Shown piece by piece: positions 17,586 to 27,100 of a stretch of DNA of 64,000 nt (positions within the stretch are counted from its first letter, which is position 1; every line of letters begins with the position of its first letter). Source of the DNA: Sphingomonas sp. (GTDB lineage: Bacteria; Pseudomonadota; Alphaproteobacteria; Sphingomonadales; Sphingomonadaceae); contig NZ_JAHBZJ010000002.1 of assembly GCF_019635455.1 (NCBI RefSeq), positions 1 through 64,000 of the forward strand, read 5' to 3'. The notes below the pieces were generated by a model. It saw only the letters and a list, made by a program, of their open reading frames with translations. It did no database searches and was not told where the DNA came from. The translations under genes were made by a program, and so were the position numbers.

Positions 17586-18239
17586 TCAGAACCGCATGCC
17601 GATCCCCACGCCAGCGACGATCGGATCGAGGTGGAAGCGGGTGGTGTTGACCGCCCCACCGGTGGTCAGCCGCGCCTTCGTATCCATGTCGATATATTTG
17701 ACGTCGAGGTTGAGGAACATCTTCTCGTTCAGATCGATATCGACACCGGCCTGAACGGCATAGCCGAAGCTGTCGCCCAGCTTCACCTTGGTCGGGCCGA
17801 CCGCTGCGACCAGGTCCTTGCCCGCCTTGCTGTCGTAGAAGATCGTATAGTTGACGCCGACGCCGACATAGGGTCGCACCTTCGCTTCGGGCGCCAGGTG
17901 ATATTGCAGCGTCAGCGTCGGCGGCAGCGCCCAGGTGCTCGCAAGCTTCTCGACGCCGTTCAGCGCGCCGCGCCCCTTTGCCTCGTGCCGGGTGGTCGAT
18001 GCGATCAGTTCCAGCCCGATATTGTCGCTCACCATATAGGTGCCGTCGATTTCCGGCATGAACGCCGCGCCGACATCCGCCGATCCGGTGGGGAATCCCG
18101 GCTGAACCGAATCCGATCCGCCGGTCGGCGCGACCACGATCCCGCGCAGGCGGACGATGACGTCGCCTTCCTTGGCGAAGGCCGGGGCGGCGGTGGCGAT
18201 CAGCCCGCCAAGCGCGGCGGCGGCGATTAGTCTCTTCAT
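17586..18239 (-). CDS. OmpW-family outer membrane protein
   Basis: A 217-residue protein with a signal peptide (MKRLIAAAALGGLIATAAPA, cleavage near AFA-KE) and an OmpW-type beta-barrel: GDVIVRLRGIVVAPT in the first strand, NIGLELIASTTRHEAKG, LPPTLTLQYHL, VRPYVGVGVNYTIFYD, and a C-terminal strand ending VAGVGIGMRF with the terminal Phe recognised by the barrel assembly machine. OmpW forms a narrow barrel for small hydrophobic molecules; in several bacteria it is controlled by oxygen regulators. Placement between hemN and fixLJ fits that pattern. The ATG at 18239 was chosen for the signal peptide; the frame is open further upstream. Confidence 0.92.
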   Translation of the reverse strand: MKRLIAAAALGGLIATAAPAFAKEGDVIVRLRGIVVAPTGGSDSVQPGFPTGSADVGAAFMPEIDGTYMVSDNIGLELIASTTRHEAKGRGALNGVEKLASTWALPPTLTLQYHLAPEAKVRPYVGVGVNYTIFYDSKAGKDLVAAVGPTKVKLGDSFGYAVQAGVDIDLNEKMFLNLDVKYIDMDTKARLTTGGAVNTTRFHLDPIVAGVGIGMRF

Positions 18240-18364
18240 GACACTGTCCCTGTCTCTAGCGATGCGGATCAAGGCCGCGGCTGCGGTCTGGCTCCGGTGG
18301 CGCAAAGGCGGAATTGGGAGTTTTCCGGATGGTAGTTTCGCCTAGCCGGACTAGACTCCGGCGC

Positions 18365-19843
18365 ATGGACCCGGGGGATCACGATCCGCGTGCGGCTGCC
18401 GTCGCGCTGCTCGACGCCGATACGCGGCGCGGCGTGCTGGTCGTGGATGAGGGTGGCGCGATCCTGCACTGGAATGCCGGTGCGGCGGCGATCTTCAACC
18501 TGTCGCGGGACCAGGCAATGGGCGCCGACGCCGCGCGCTTCTTTCCGGGCGAGGCCGATTTTCCCGCCCGGTTGCGCGACGTCGCCGCTGCCGGCGCGCC
18601 GGTGCGGCAGGAATGGTGGCTGGTCCGCGCCGACCAGTCGGAATTTCTCGCCGATGTCCTGATCGCGTGCGCGGGCGATCGGTTCGCGATCGGCGTGGAC
18701 GATATCACCGATCGCCGCGCGGTCGCGCTGTCGCTGGCACGCAGCGAGGCGCATCTCGGATCGATCCTCGCCACCATCCCCGATGCGATGGTGGTGATCG
18801 ACGAGCGCGGATTGATCCAGTCGTTCAGCGCCGCCGCCGAACGGCTGTTCGGCTATCGCCAGGTCGAACTGATCGGGAAGAATATCAGCCAGCTGATGCC
18901 CGATGGCGACCGCGCCCGGCATGACGACTATATCGCCCATTACCGCCGCACCGGGGAAAAGCGCATCATCGGCACCGGCCGCATCGTGGTCGGCCGGCGC
19001 CGCGACGGCACCGAATTTCCGCTGGAACTGGCGGTCGGCGAAACCCGGATGGAGGGACACCGGCTGTTCACCGGCTTCATCCGCGATCTCACCGAACAGC
19101 AACAGGCCGAATTGCGGCTCAAACAGCTTCAATCCGAACTCATCCACATCTCGCGGGTCAGTGCGATGGGGACGATGGCATCGACCATCGCGCACGAATT
19201 GAACCAGCCCCTGGCGGCGATCGCCAATTACATGGAGGCGAGCGGCGACCTGCTCGCGCGCGGCGACGCGGATCCCGAACTGTTGCGCGAAGCCGTCGGC
19301 CAGTCGGCGAGCGAGGCGTTGCGCGCCGGAGGGATCGTGCGCCGGCTGCGCGATTTCGTCGCCCGCGGCGAGGTCGCGCGTGAGGTGGAGAGCCTGCCCG
19401 CACTGATCGCCGACGCCAGCCGCCTGGCGCTGATCGGCGCGCGCGAACGCGGCGTGCGGGCGCTGTTCGATCTCGATCCCGATGCCGAACTGGTGCTGGT
19501 CGATCGGGTCCAGATCCAGCAGGTGATCGTGAACCTGGTCCGCAACGCGGTGGAGGCGGTCGATGGCCAGCGCGTCCGCGACATCACCCTCATCTCCCGC
19601 CGCGTCGATCCCGACCGGGTCCAGGTGACCGTGGCCGATACCGGCGATGGAATCGCCGCGGAGGTTCGCGAGCGCCTGTTCGAGGCGTTCAATTCCAGCA
19701 AGGAACGTGGCATGGGGTTGGGCCTGTCGATTTGCCGGACGATCGTCGAGGCGCATGGCGGGCGCATCTGGGCCGAGGACGTCGCCGGTGGCGGCACGGC
19801 CTTTCACTTCACTCTGGAAAGCGGGACTGTCGATCATGACTGA
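18365..19843 (+). CDS. fixL: Oxygen-sensing histidine kinase FixL (heme PAS)
   Basis: A 492-residue sensor: PAS domain (about 15-115), second heme PAS (about 125-240), then HisKA with STIAHELNQPLAAIANY (phospho-acceptor His277) and an HATPase with VNLVRNAVEAV and GMGLGLSICRTIVEAHGG. The second PAS has RARHDDYIAHYRRTG and IIGTGRIVVGRRRDG. The first His (H186) fits the FixL heme ligand and the Arg 20 residues later (R206) the oxygen-sensing Arg, the same 20-residue spacing as His200 and Arg220 in Bradyrhizobium FixL. No transmembrane segment is seen, so it is soluble. The ATG at 18365 was chosen; upstream codons lack domain character. It overlaps fixJ by 8 bases. Confidence 0.93.
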   Translation: MDPGDHDPRAAAVALLDADTRRGVLVVDEGGAILHWNAGAAAIFNLSRDQAMGADAARFFPGEADFPARLRDVAAAGAPVRQEWWLVRADQSEFLADVLIACAGDRFAIGVDDITDRRAVALSLARSEAHLGSILATIPDAMVVIDERGLIQSFSAAAERLFGYRQVELIGKNISQLMPDGDRARHDDYIAHYRRTGEKRIIGTGRIVVGRRRDGTEFPLELAVGETRMEGHRLFTGFIRDLTEQQQAELRLKQLQSELIHISRVSAMGTMASTIAHELNQPLAAIANYMEASGDLLARGDADPELLREAVGQSASEALRAGGIVRRLRDFVARGEVAREVESLPALIADASRLALIGARERGVRALFDLDPDAELVLVDRVQIQQVIVNLVRNAVEAVDGQRVRDITLISRRVDPDRVQVTVADTGDGIAAEVRERLFEAFNSSKERGMGLGLSICRTIVEAHGGRIWAEDVAGGGTAFHFTLESGTVDHD

Positions 19844-20498
19844 CGCGCGCGTCGTTCACATCGTTGATGACGAGGAGTCGGTTCGCCGATCGGTCGGCTT
19901 CCTGCTCAAGACGTCGGGCTTCACCACCCATGCGTGGGATTCGGGAACCGCGTTTCTGCGCCAGGCGAAACATGCCGAGCCAGGCTGCGTACTGCTCGAT
20001 CTGCGGATGCCGGAGATGGACGGGCTGGAGGTGCAGCGCCGGTTGAACGCAGCCGGCGTCGCGCTGCCCGTCATCCTGCTCACCGGCCATGGCGACGTGT
20101 CGAGCGCGGTGGCGGCGATGAAGGAGGGGGCGGTCGATTTCCTCGAAAAGCCGTTCGAAAAGGCGCGGCTGATCCAGGCGCTCGACACCGGTTTTGGCAA
20201 GCTCGAACAGAGCCACGCCGCCGACCTTGCCGCGCACGAGGCGGAAACCCGCCTCGCCGCGCTGACCCCGCGCGAACGCGAGGTGCTGGCGGGGCTGGTC
20301 GCGGGACAGCCGAACAAGACGATCGCCTTCGATCTGGGCATCAGCGCCCGTACCGTCGAGGTGCATCGCGCCAATGTGATGACGAAACTGGGCGTGCGCA
20401 GCCTGTCCGAAGCGCTGCGCATCGCTTTTGCCGCCGGGCTGGGCGGACCGCCGGCGGACGCCGGCATGCCGGATGCGCACCCTAGGGACATTCCGTAG
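19836..20498 (+). CDS. fixJ: Two-component response regulator FixJ
   Basis: A 220-residue regulator: receiver (1-125) with VVHIVDDEESVRRSVGFLL, phospho-acceptor D55 in VLLDLRMPEMDG, Thr in LLTGHGDVSSAV and Lys in FLEKPFEK; then a LuxR-type helix-turn-helix (LTPREREVLAGLVAGQPNK, ISARTVEVHRANVMTKL). The TPREREVL and HRANVMTK wording is that of FixJ. It would receive phosphate from FixL when oxygen is low and activate transcription of microaerobic genes; cydABX, hemN, ompW and the peptide cluster are the nearby candidates. The start overlaps the fixL end by 8 bases. Confidence 0.94.
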   Translation: MTDARVVHIVDDEESVRRSVGFLLKTSGFTTHAWDSGTAFLRQAKHAEPGCVLLDLRMPEMDGLEVQRRLNAAGVALPVILLTGHGDVSSAVAAMKEGAVDFLEKPFEKARLIQALDTGFGKLEQSHAADLAAHEAETRLAALTPREREVLAGLVAGQPNKTIAFDLGISARTVEVHRANVMTKLGVRSLSEALRIAFAAGLGGPPADAGMPDAHPRDIP

Positions 20499-20553
20499 CG
20501 ACGATCCGCCGTCGGCGCGGCAGGGTGGGATGCGTTGTCCGGAGAGATGCCCC

Positions 20554-20934
20554 ATGCCCGTCCTTCACGCCGACCCCATGTCCGCGCCATCCGACCGCGT
20601 CCTGCTGGTCGAGGATGACGATGCCGTCCGCCGATCGATCCACCTGCTGCTTCATGGCCGCGGATATGATGTCAAATCCTATTCCGGCGCGGCGATGGTG
20701 GTCGGCGACGGCGACGCCGAACGGGCCGGCTATCTGATCACCGATTACCGGCTGGCCGATGGCGATGGCATCGGCGTGCTGCGCGGCCTTCGTCGGCGCG
20801 GCTGGCACGGACGCGCGGTGCTGGTGACGGGTCATTACAGCGACACGCTGTGCGCGGCGGCGCTGGCCAGCGGGTTCGACGCGGTTCTCGAAAAGCCGCT
20901 CAAACAGGGGCAGCTTCTCGCCGCGCTCGCCTGA
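20554..20934 (+). CDS. Stand-alone receiver-domain protein
   Basis: A 126-residue protein made only of a response-regulator receiver: VLLVEDDDAVRRSIHLLLHG, phospho-acceptor D64 in LITDYRLADGDGIG, Thr in AVLVTGHYSD and Lys in VLEKPLKQGQLLAAL. There is no DNA-binding or enzyme part. It lies 55 bases after fixJ in the same direction, with GGAGAG before the ATG at 20554. Single receivers near fixLJ, such as FixJ-like decoys or FixT-type inhibitors, can act as phosphate sinks or feedback proteins; its role here is not known. It is separated by 66 bases from the peptide-synthetase cluster. Confidence 0.85.
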   Translation: MPVLHADPMSAPSDRVLLVEDDDAVRRSIHLLLHGRGYDVKSYSGAAMVVGDGDAERAGYLITDYRLADGDGIGVLRGLRRRGWHGRAVLVTGHYSDTLCAAALASGFDAVLEKPLKQGQLLAALA

Positions 20935-21000
20935 GCGCGGATCGCGCAAAAATCCGTCGTCGTTAATCCGATGAATACCGCTGCGGCGTAAGTGGGCGGC

Positions 21001-22848
21001 ATGACCCAAGCCTCCACCGCGCTGCCCGCATCGCCCCATGGCGACTCCGCAACCTCGCGCCATGGACATGGCGCACCGCCATTCGCGGTCCATGCCGCGA
21101 TCGCCGCGCATGCCGCCACGGATCCGCAGCGCGTCGCGCTGAACGCGGCATGCGGTACGCTCAGCTATGGCGAACTTGACGCGCGCGCCACCCGCTTGGC
21201 CGCGTGGATGCGGGACAAGGGCGTGACGCCGGGAACGCTGGTCGGCCTGTGCCTCGAACGTTCGTTCGATCAGATCACCGCCGCGCTTGCCGCGTGGAAA
21301 GCGGGCGCCGCCTATCTGCCGCTTGATCCGGCATGGCCCGACGGGCGCTTGCGCACCATCGCCGCCGATGCGGGCTGCGCGCTGTTGCTGGGCCGCGCCG
21401 ACACCGCCGATCGCCTGCCCGGTCTTCCCGATCTTCACGTCCTCGACTGGGATGCGGTCCCGACCTCCGCCGGTGCGCCGGTCGCGCCCGACAGCGACGC
21501 GCTCGCCTATGTCATCTACACATCCGGCACCACCGGAACGCCAAAGGGCGTCGAGGTGACCCATGCCAATCTGTCGCACCTGATCGCGTGGCACAATGAC
21601 GCGTTCGGCATCACTGCCGAGGATCGTGGCAGCCATCTTGCCGGGCTCGGCTTCGACGCCTCTGCGTGGGAGGTCTGGCCCTATCTCGCCGCTGGCGCAT
21701 CGGTCGCGCTCGCGCCCGACGATATCCGCACCTCGGATACGCTGTTGCGCGCGTGGCTGCTGGTACAGGGGATCACCGTCGCGTTCGTGCCGACCCAGCT
21801 TGCCCAGGACCTGATCCGCGACGATTGGGCGCGGGGCAGTTCCTTCCGCCTTCTCCTCACCGGCGCGGACCGGCTGGTCGAGCGTCCGCGCGCCGGCCTC
21901 TCCTTCGCGCTGGTCAACAATTACGGCCCGACCGAATGCACCGTCGTCGCGACATCCGCCGTCGTTCCCGACGGCGGGGTCGAGCGCGGCCTGCCCGCGA
22001 TCGGGCGACCGGTGGGCGAAACCGTCATCCGCATCCTCGACGCCGGCGGCCAGCCGGTCGCGGACGGCGCATCGGGCGAACTCTTCATCGGCGGCCCGCA
22101 GGTTGCGCGCGGCTATCGCGGTCAGCCCGAGCTGACCGCCGCGCGCTTCGTGACGATCGATGGCGCACGCTTTTACCGCACCGGCGATCTCGGCGCCTGG
22201 CTGCCGGACGGACAGATCGCGTTTCAGGGCCGCATCGACGACCAGGTGAAGGTCCGCGGTCATCGCGTCGAGCCTGAGGAAACCGCGAGCGTGGTGCGTA
22301 CCCATCCGCTGGTCCGCGCCGCGGCGGTCGTCGCCGCGCCGGGTGCCGATGGCGGCGACATGCTGGTCGCCTATGTGGTGCCGGCCGGCGAGATCGAGGC
22401 CGAAACGCTGCGCGACTTCCTGGCGCAAACGCTGCCCGACTACATGATTCCCGGGGCCTATGTCCGCCTCGACGCGCTCCCGCTCACCGCCAACGGCAAG
22501 CTCGACAAGCGCGCGCTGCCGGCGCCCAGCGCGGCCAATTCGCTCGCCTCGGCGGGGTTCGCGGCGCCGGAGACGCCCGCCGAACAGCGGCTCGCCGAAA
22601 TCCTCGAACAGGTGCTCGGGCGCGGCAATGTCGGGATCGACGACAATTTCTTCCTGCTCGGCGGCCACTCGCTGCTCGGCACGCAGGTCGTCCTGCGCGC
22701 GGGGGAAGCGTTCGGACTCGACCTCGCGCTCCGCGATATCTTCGTCGCACCGACCATCCGGCAACTCGGCGCGCTGATCGAGGAGCGGCTGATCGCGATG
22801 ATCGAGGCGATGAGCGACGACGAGGTTCGTTCGCGCGCCGGCCAATAG
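21001..22848 (+). CDS. NRPS initiation protein, adenylation plus carrier domains (predicted Leu)
   Basis: A 615-residue A-T protein with no condensation domain. Adenylation motifs in order: LSYGELDARA, VIYTSGTTGTPKGVEV, LGFDASAWEVWPYL, VNNYGPTECTVV, FYRTGDLGAWLPDG, VKVRGHRVEPEE, LTANGKLDKRAL. The carrier motif is DNFFLLGGHSLLG with phosphopantetheine site S557. Lining up the binding-pocket positions by eye with gramicidin synthetase GrsA gives D-A-W-F-L-G-N-V-V-K, a known leucine code. The protein should load Leu onto its own carrier for a downstream partner. Next comes the P450 gene after 22 bases. ATG 21001 was chosen over a GTG three codons earlier. No MbtH-like gene is seen nearby. Confidence 0.93.
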   Translation: MTQASTALPASPHGDSATSRHGHGAPPFAVHAAIAAHAATDPQRVALNAACGTLSYGELDARATRLAAWMRDKGVTPGTLVGLCLERSFDQITAALAAWKAGAAYLPLDPAWPDGRLRTIAADAGCALLLGRADTADRLPGLPDLHVLDWDAVPTSAGAPVAPDSDALAYVIYTSGTTGTPKGVEVTHANLSHLIAWHNDAFGITAEDRGSHLAGLGFDASAWEVWPYLAAGASVALAPDDIRTSDTLLRAWLLVQGITVAFVPTQLAQDLIRDDWARGSSFRLLLTGADRLVERPRAGLSFALVNNYGPTECTVVATSAVVPDGGVERGLPAIGRPVGETVIRILDAGGQPVADGASGELFIGGPQVARGYRGQPELTAARFVTIDGARFYRTGDLGAWLPDGQIAFQGRIDDQVKVRGHRVEPEETASVVRTHPLVRAAAVVAAPGADGGDMLVAYVVPAGEIEAETLRDFLAQTLPDYMIPGAYVRLDALPLTANGKLDKRALPAPSAANSLASAGFAAPETPAEQRLAEILEQVLGRGNVGIDDNFFLLGGHSLLGTQVVLRAGEAFGLDLALRDIFVAPTIRQLGALIEERLIAMIEAMSDDEVRSRAGQ

Positions 22849-22870
22849 CACGACCAAATTGGGGGCAATC

Positions 22871-24133
22871 ATGACCATCCAGTCCAGCATGACCGGCGCC
22901 ACACCCGCGCCGTTCGACCCGAGCCTCAGCCTGTTCCAGCTGCTCGATCCCGCCGTCCATGCCGACCCCTATCCCTTCTACCGGCGCCTGCGCGAGCAAG
23001 CGCCGGTGATGTGGGACCCGTTCATGCACACCTGGGTCGTCACGCGGTACGACGACGTGATGCTGGTGCTGAAGGAATTTTCGGCCGACCGCACGCCCGA
23101 TCCCAAGAAGATGGAGGCGCTCGGCCTGCCTTCGCTTGGACCGGTGGCGGACCTGATGGCACGGCAGATGCTGTTCCTCGACGCGCCTGCCCATACCCGC
23201 CTGCGCAAATTGTGCATGAGCGCGTTCACCCCGCGCCGGGTCGAGGCGATGGAGGGCAAGATCCATGAGATCGCCCACAGCCTGATCGACGCCCAGATCG
23301 CGCGCGGCGAGATGGACCTGATCGCCGATTTCGCCGAACCCTTTCCCGCGATCGTCACCGCCGGTCTGCTCGGCGTGCCGCTGGAGGATCACCGCCAGCT
23401 CAAGGCCTGGTCGGCAACCTTCGCGGAAATGCTCGGCAACTTCCAGCACAACCCCGATCGCATCCACGGCGTCCTGAAATGCGTCGCCGACATGACCGGA
23501 TATTTCCGCGACGCGGTGCGCGAACAGGAGCGCAATCCGCATGACGGCCTGATCCGCTCGCTGATGGACGCCGAAGTCGATGGCCAGCGCCTGTCCGAGG
23601 AAGAGGTGATCGCCAACACCATCGTCACCATGGTCGGCGGTCAGGAAACGACCACCAACCTGATCGGCAGCGGCATCCTGACCCTCACCCGCCAGCCCGA
23701 CAAGCTGGCACAGCTGCGCGACAATCCCGACATTATCGAAACCGCGCTGGAGGAACTTCTGCGGTTCGAAACGCCCAGCCAGCACACCGCGCGCATCGCC
23801 CGCCACGATGTCGAACTGGGGGGGCAGACGATCCGCAAGGGCGATGCGGTGATGGCGATCATGGCGGCGGGCAATCGCGACCCGGACCGTTTCCCCGATC
23901 CCGACACGCTCGACCTGACCCGCACCGACAATCGTCACCTCGCATTCGGCTGGGCCGCGCATTTCTGCTTCGGCGCGGCGCTCGCGCGGATGGAGGGGCG
24001 CACCGCCTACACCGCGCTGCTCGGCCGGCTGGGCGACCTGCGCGTCACGGCGGACAAGCTCGAATGGCGTGCCAATTCCGGGTTGCGCGGCCTGGCGGAA
24101 CTGCCGGTCGCGTTTCGGGAGATCGCGGCGTGA
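22871..24133 (+). CDS. Cytochrome P450, candidate carrier-bound amino acid hydroxylase
   Basis: A 420-residue bacterial class P450: I-helix VGGQETTTNLIG (acid-alcohol pair), ExxR motif in EELLRFETP, and the heme loop FGWAAHFCFGAALAR with the thiolate ligand C366. The third residue of the loop is Trp-Ala-Ala rather than the usual Gly, a mild departure. It lies between the A-T protein and the second NRPS protein and overlaps the latter by GTGA, so it is translated with it. P450s in the A-T, P450 arrangement (as in novobiocin and nikkomycin assembly) beta-hydroxylate an amino acid while it is tethered to the carrier. Beta-hydroxylation of Leu is the natural inference. A GGGGG ribosome site precedes the ATG. 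Confidence 0.9.
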   Translation: MTIQSSMTGATPAPFDPSLSLFQLLDPAVHADPYPFYRRLREQAPVMWDPFMHTWVVTRYDDVMLVLKEFSADRTPDPKKMEALGLPSLGPVADLMARQMLFLDAPAHTRLRKLCMSAFTPRRVEAMEGKIHEIAHSLIDAQIARGEMDLIADFAEPFPAIVTAGLLGVPLEDHRQLKAWSATFAEMLGNFQHNPDRIHGVLKCVADMTGYFRDAVREQERNPHDGLIRSLMDAEVDGQRLSEEEVIANTIVTMVGGQETTTNLIGSGILTLTRQPDKLAQLRDNPDIIETALEELLRFETPSQHTARIARHDVELGGQTIRKGDAVMAIMAAGNRDPDRFPDPDTLDLTRTDNRHLAFGWAAHFCFGAALARMEGRTAYTALLGRLGDLRVTADKLEWRANSGLRGLAELPVAFREIAA

Positions 24134-27100
24134 ACGCGCATGTGGCGCTGAGCGACTCCAAGCGCGCGCTGCTCGAAAAGATGATGCGCGGCGGCGGCGC
24201 GGCGGCGGCCGCGAAGCCGCTCGCGATCCAGAAGCGCGATCCGGCGGCGACGATCCCGCTTTCCGCCGACCAGCGTCAGGTGTGGCTGCACGCCATCATG
24301 GCGCCGGACATGCCGCTCTATAACGAATCGATCACCATCCACCGGTTCGGCAGTTTCGACCGCGCGGCGATGGCGCGCGCGGTCAACGAAATCCTGCGCC
24401 GGCACGAGGCATGGCGCACCGGCTTCGTCGAACAGGACGGCGTCCTGATCCAGATGGTGCGCCCGCACCGCGACCTCGACCTCCCCTTCGACGATGTCAG
24501 CCACCTGCCCGAAGCCGAGCGCGACGCCGCCGCGCTGAAGATCGGCAGCGACGATGCGCGGCGTGCCATCGACCTGTCGGACGCGCCGCTGTTCCGCGCG
24601 CGGATCGTGAAGCTCGCCGACGACAATCACCGCCTCTATTTCACGCTGCACCACATCATCTTCGACGGCGTATCGATCTATCGCGTGATCGTCCCCGAAC
24701 TGGCGGCACTCTATGAAGCCTTTGCCGCCGGGCGTGCCTCGCCGCTGCCGGATCCGACGCTGCAATATGGCGACTATACGCTGTGGCAGGCCGATTATCT
24801 TCAAACCCCGGCGATCCGCCGTCAGGTCGATTACTGGCGGGACACGCTCGCCGATGCTCCGCCCAAGCTCGAACTGACCGGCGATCGCGCAAAGCCCGCG
24901 CGCCCGACCCATGCCGGATCGATGGAAACCTTCCTCATCCCGCTCGACCTGATCGAGAAGGTGCAGGAGATGAGCCGGCGCGAGAGCGTCACCCCCTATA
25001 TGACGCTGCTCGCCGCCTATCATGCGATGCTGCACCGCTATTCGGGGGAAGAGGACATCATCGTCGGCGGTGTCACCGATCTGCGGCGTCGCCCCGAGCT
25101 CGAGAATGTGGTCGGCTATTTCCTCAACACCATCGCGCTGCGGGCCAGGCCGACCGGCGACAAGCCGTTCCGCGCCTTTCTGTCTGAAGTGCGCGACAGC
25201 GTGCTGGGCGCGCTCGCCGCCAGCGAAGCGCCGTTCGACGAAGTGGTGCGCGCGCTCGACATCCGGCGCGAGCCGGGCGCCCATCCGCTGTTCAACTGCC
25301 TGTTTTCAATCGAACCCCCAGTCGATCCCTTTCCCGCAGGCTGGGACCTGACCCAGATGGACGTGGTGGTCGGCGGCGCGAAGTTTGACCTCTATCTCGA
25401 ACTCGACGAGCGGCCCGACGGCATGCTCGGCCGCTTCCTCTATTCGACGGAGCTGTTCGACGCCGCCACGATCCGTCGGATGATCGGCCATTGGCTGACG
25501 ATCATCGCCCGCATCGTCCAGGACCCGTCCACGCCTCTGCGCGACCTGCCACTGCTCGACCCGGTCGAGGAGGCGACGCTGGCGACCATGTGGAACCACA
25601 CGGACGCGCCGGCGCCGGCCCTGCTCCCCGACGCCTTCCGCGCACAGGTCGTGGCGCATCCGGACGCGCCGGCGATCCGGTACGACGGCGCGACCACCAG
25701 CTATGCCGCGCTCGACGCCCGCGCCGATGCGATCGCCGCCGCGCTGCGCGCCGCCGGCCTGGACAAGGGGGACCTGGTCGGCGTCTGCCTCGACCGCACG
25801 CCCGATATGGTCGCGGCGCTGTTCGCGACGCACCGGATCGGCGCGGCCTATCTGCCGCTCGATCCCGATTTTCCCGCCGCGCGGCTCGACTATATCGTCG
25901 CCGATGCCGGCGCGGCGGCGCTGCTGACCGAGCACGCATTGGGCGACGTCCTGCCCGGCTGCACCCTGCCGCGCATCTTCGTCGATCAGGTCGGCCCCGT
26001 CGGCACGACCGTCGCATCGACGCCGACCGCGCCCGACGACCTTGCCTATGTCCTCTACACCTCCGGCTCGACCGGCAATCCCAAGGGGGTGGAGATCGAT
26101 CAGGGCGCGCTCGCCAATCTGCTCGGCTCCTTTGCCCGCGAACCGGGGTTCGGCGCCGGCGATTCGCTGCTGGCGGTCACGACGCTCTCGTTCGACATCG
26201 CCGCGCTCGAACTCTTCCTGCCGCTCGTCGCGGGCGGTGAGCTGATCCTCGCCACGCGTGCCGTCGCGAAGGACCCCTATGCCCTGAGCGCGCTGATCGC
26301 CGAGGCGCGGCCGACCGTGATGCAGGCGACGCCTGCGACCTGGCGCGGACTGATCGAAACCGGCTGGACCGGGCTTCCCGGCCTGCGCATCCTGTGCGGG
26401 GGCGAAGCGCTGCCGCGCAGCCTTGCCGACCAGCTCATGCCGCGCTGCGCGGAGCTGTGGAACGTCTATGGCCCCACCGAAACCACGATCTGGTCGACGA
26501 GCGCCCGCGTCGAAGCGGGTGAAGGACCGGTCCCGATCGGCCGGCCGATCGCCAATACGTCGGTTCATGTCCTCGACGCGCATCACAATCGGATGCCGAT
26601 CGGCCAGATCGGCGAATTGTGGATCGGCGGTGCGGGTCTCGCGCGCGGGTATCGCGGGCGCCCGGACCTGACCGAAGAGCGGTTCGTCACCATCGGCGGC
26701 GCACGTCTCTACCGCACCGGCGACCTTGCGAAATGGACGCCCGCCGGCGCGCTGATGTGCCTCGGCCGGACCGACAATGACGAGAAGATTCGCGGCTATC
26801 GCGTCGCGGTGGAGGAGATCGAGGGCGCGCTCGCCCGCCATCCCGACATCGCCGCCGCTGCGGTGCGCAGCTGGCCCGATGCATCGGGCGAGCGATCGCT
26901 GGCCGCCTATCTTGTTCCGCATGGCGAGATGCCGGGCCGCGCCGCGCTGCGCATGCACCTTGCCGCCAGCCTCCCCGACTACATGATCCCCGCGCATTTC
27001 GAGTCGCTGGCACAGCTGCCGATGACGCCCAACCGCAAGGTCGATCGCAAGGCGCTGCCGCGGCCGGGTGGCACCGCCGCTGCCGATCTGACTCCGCCAC

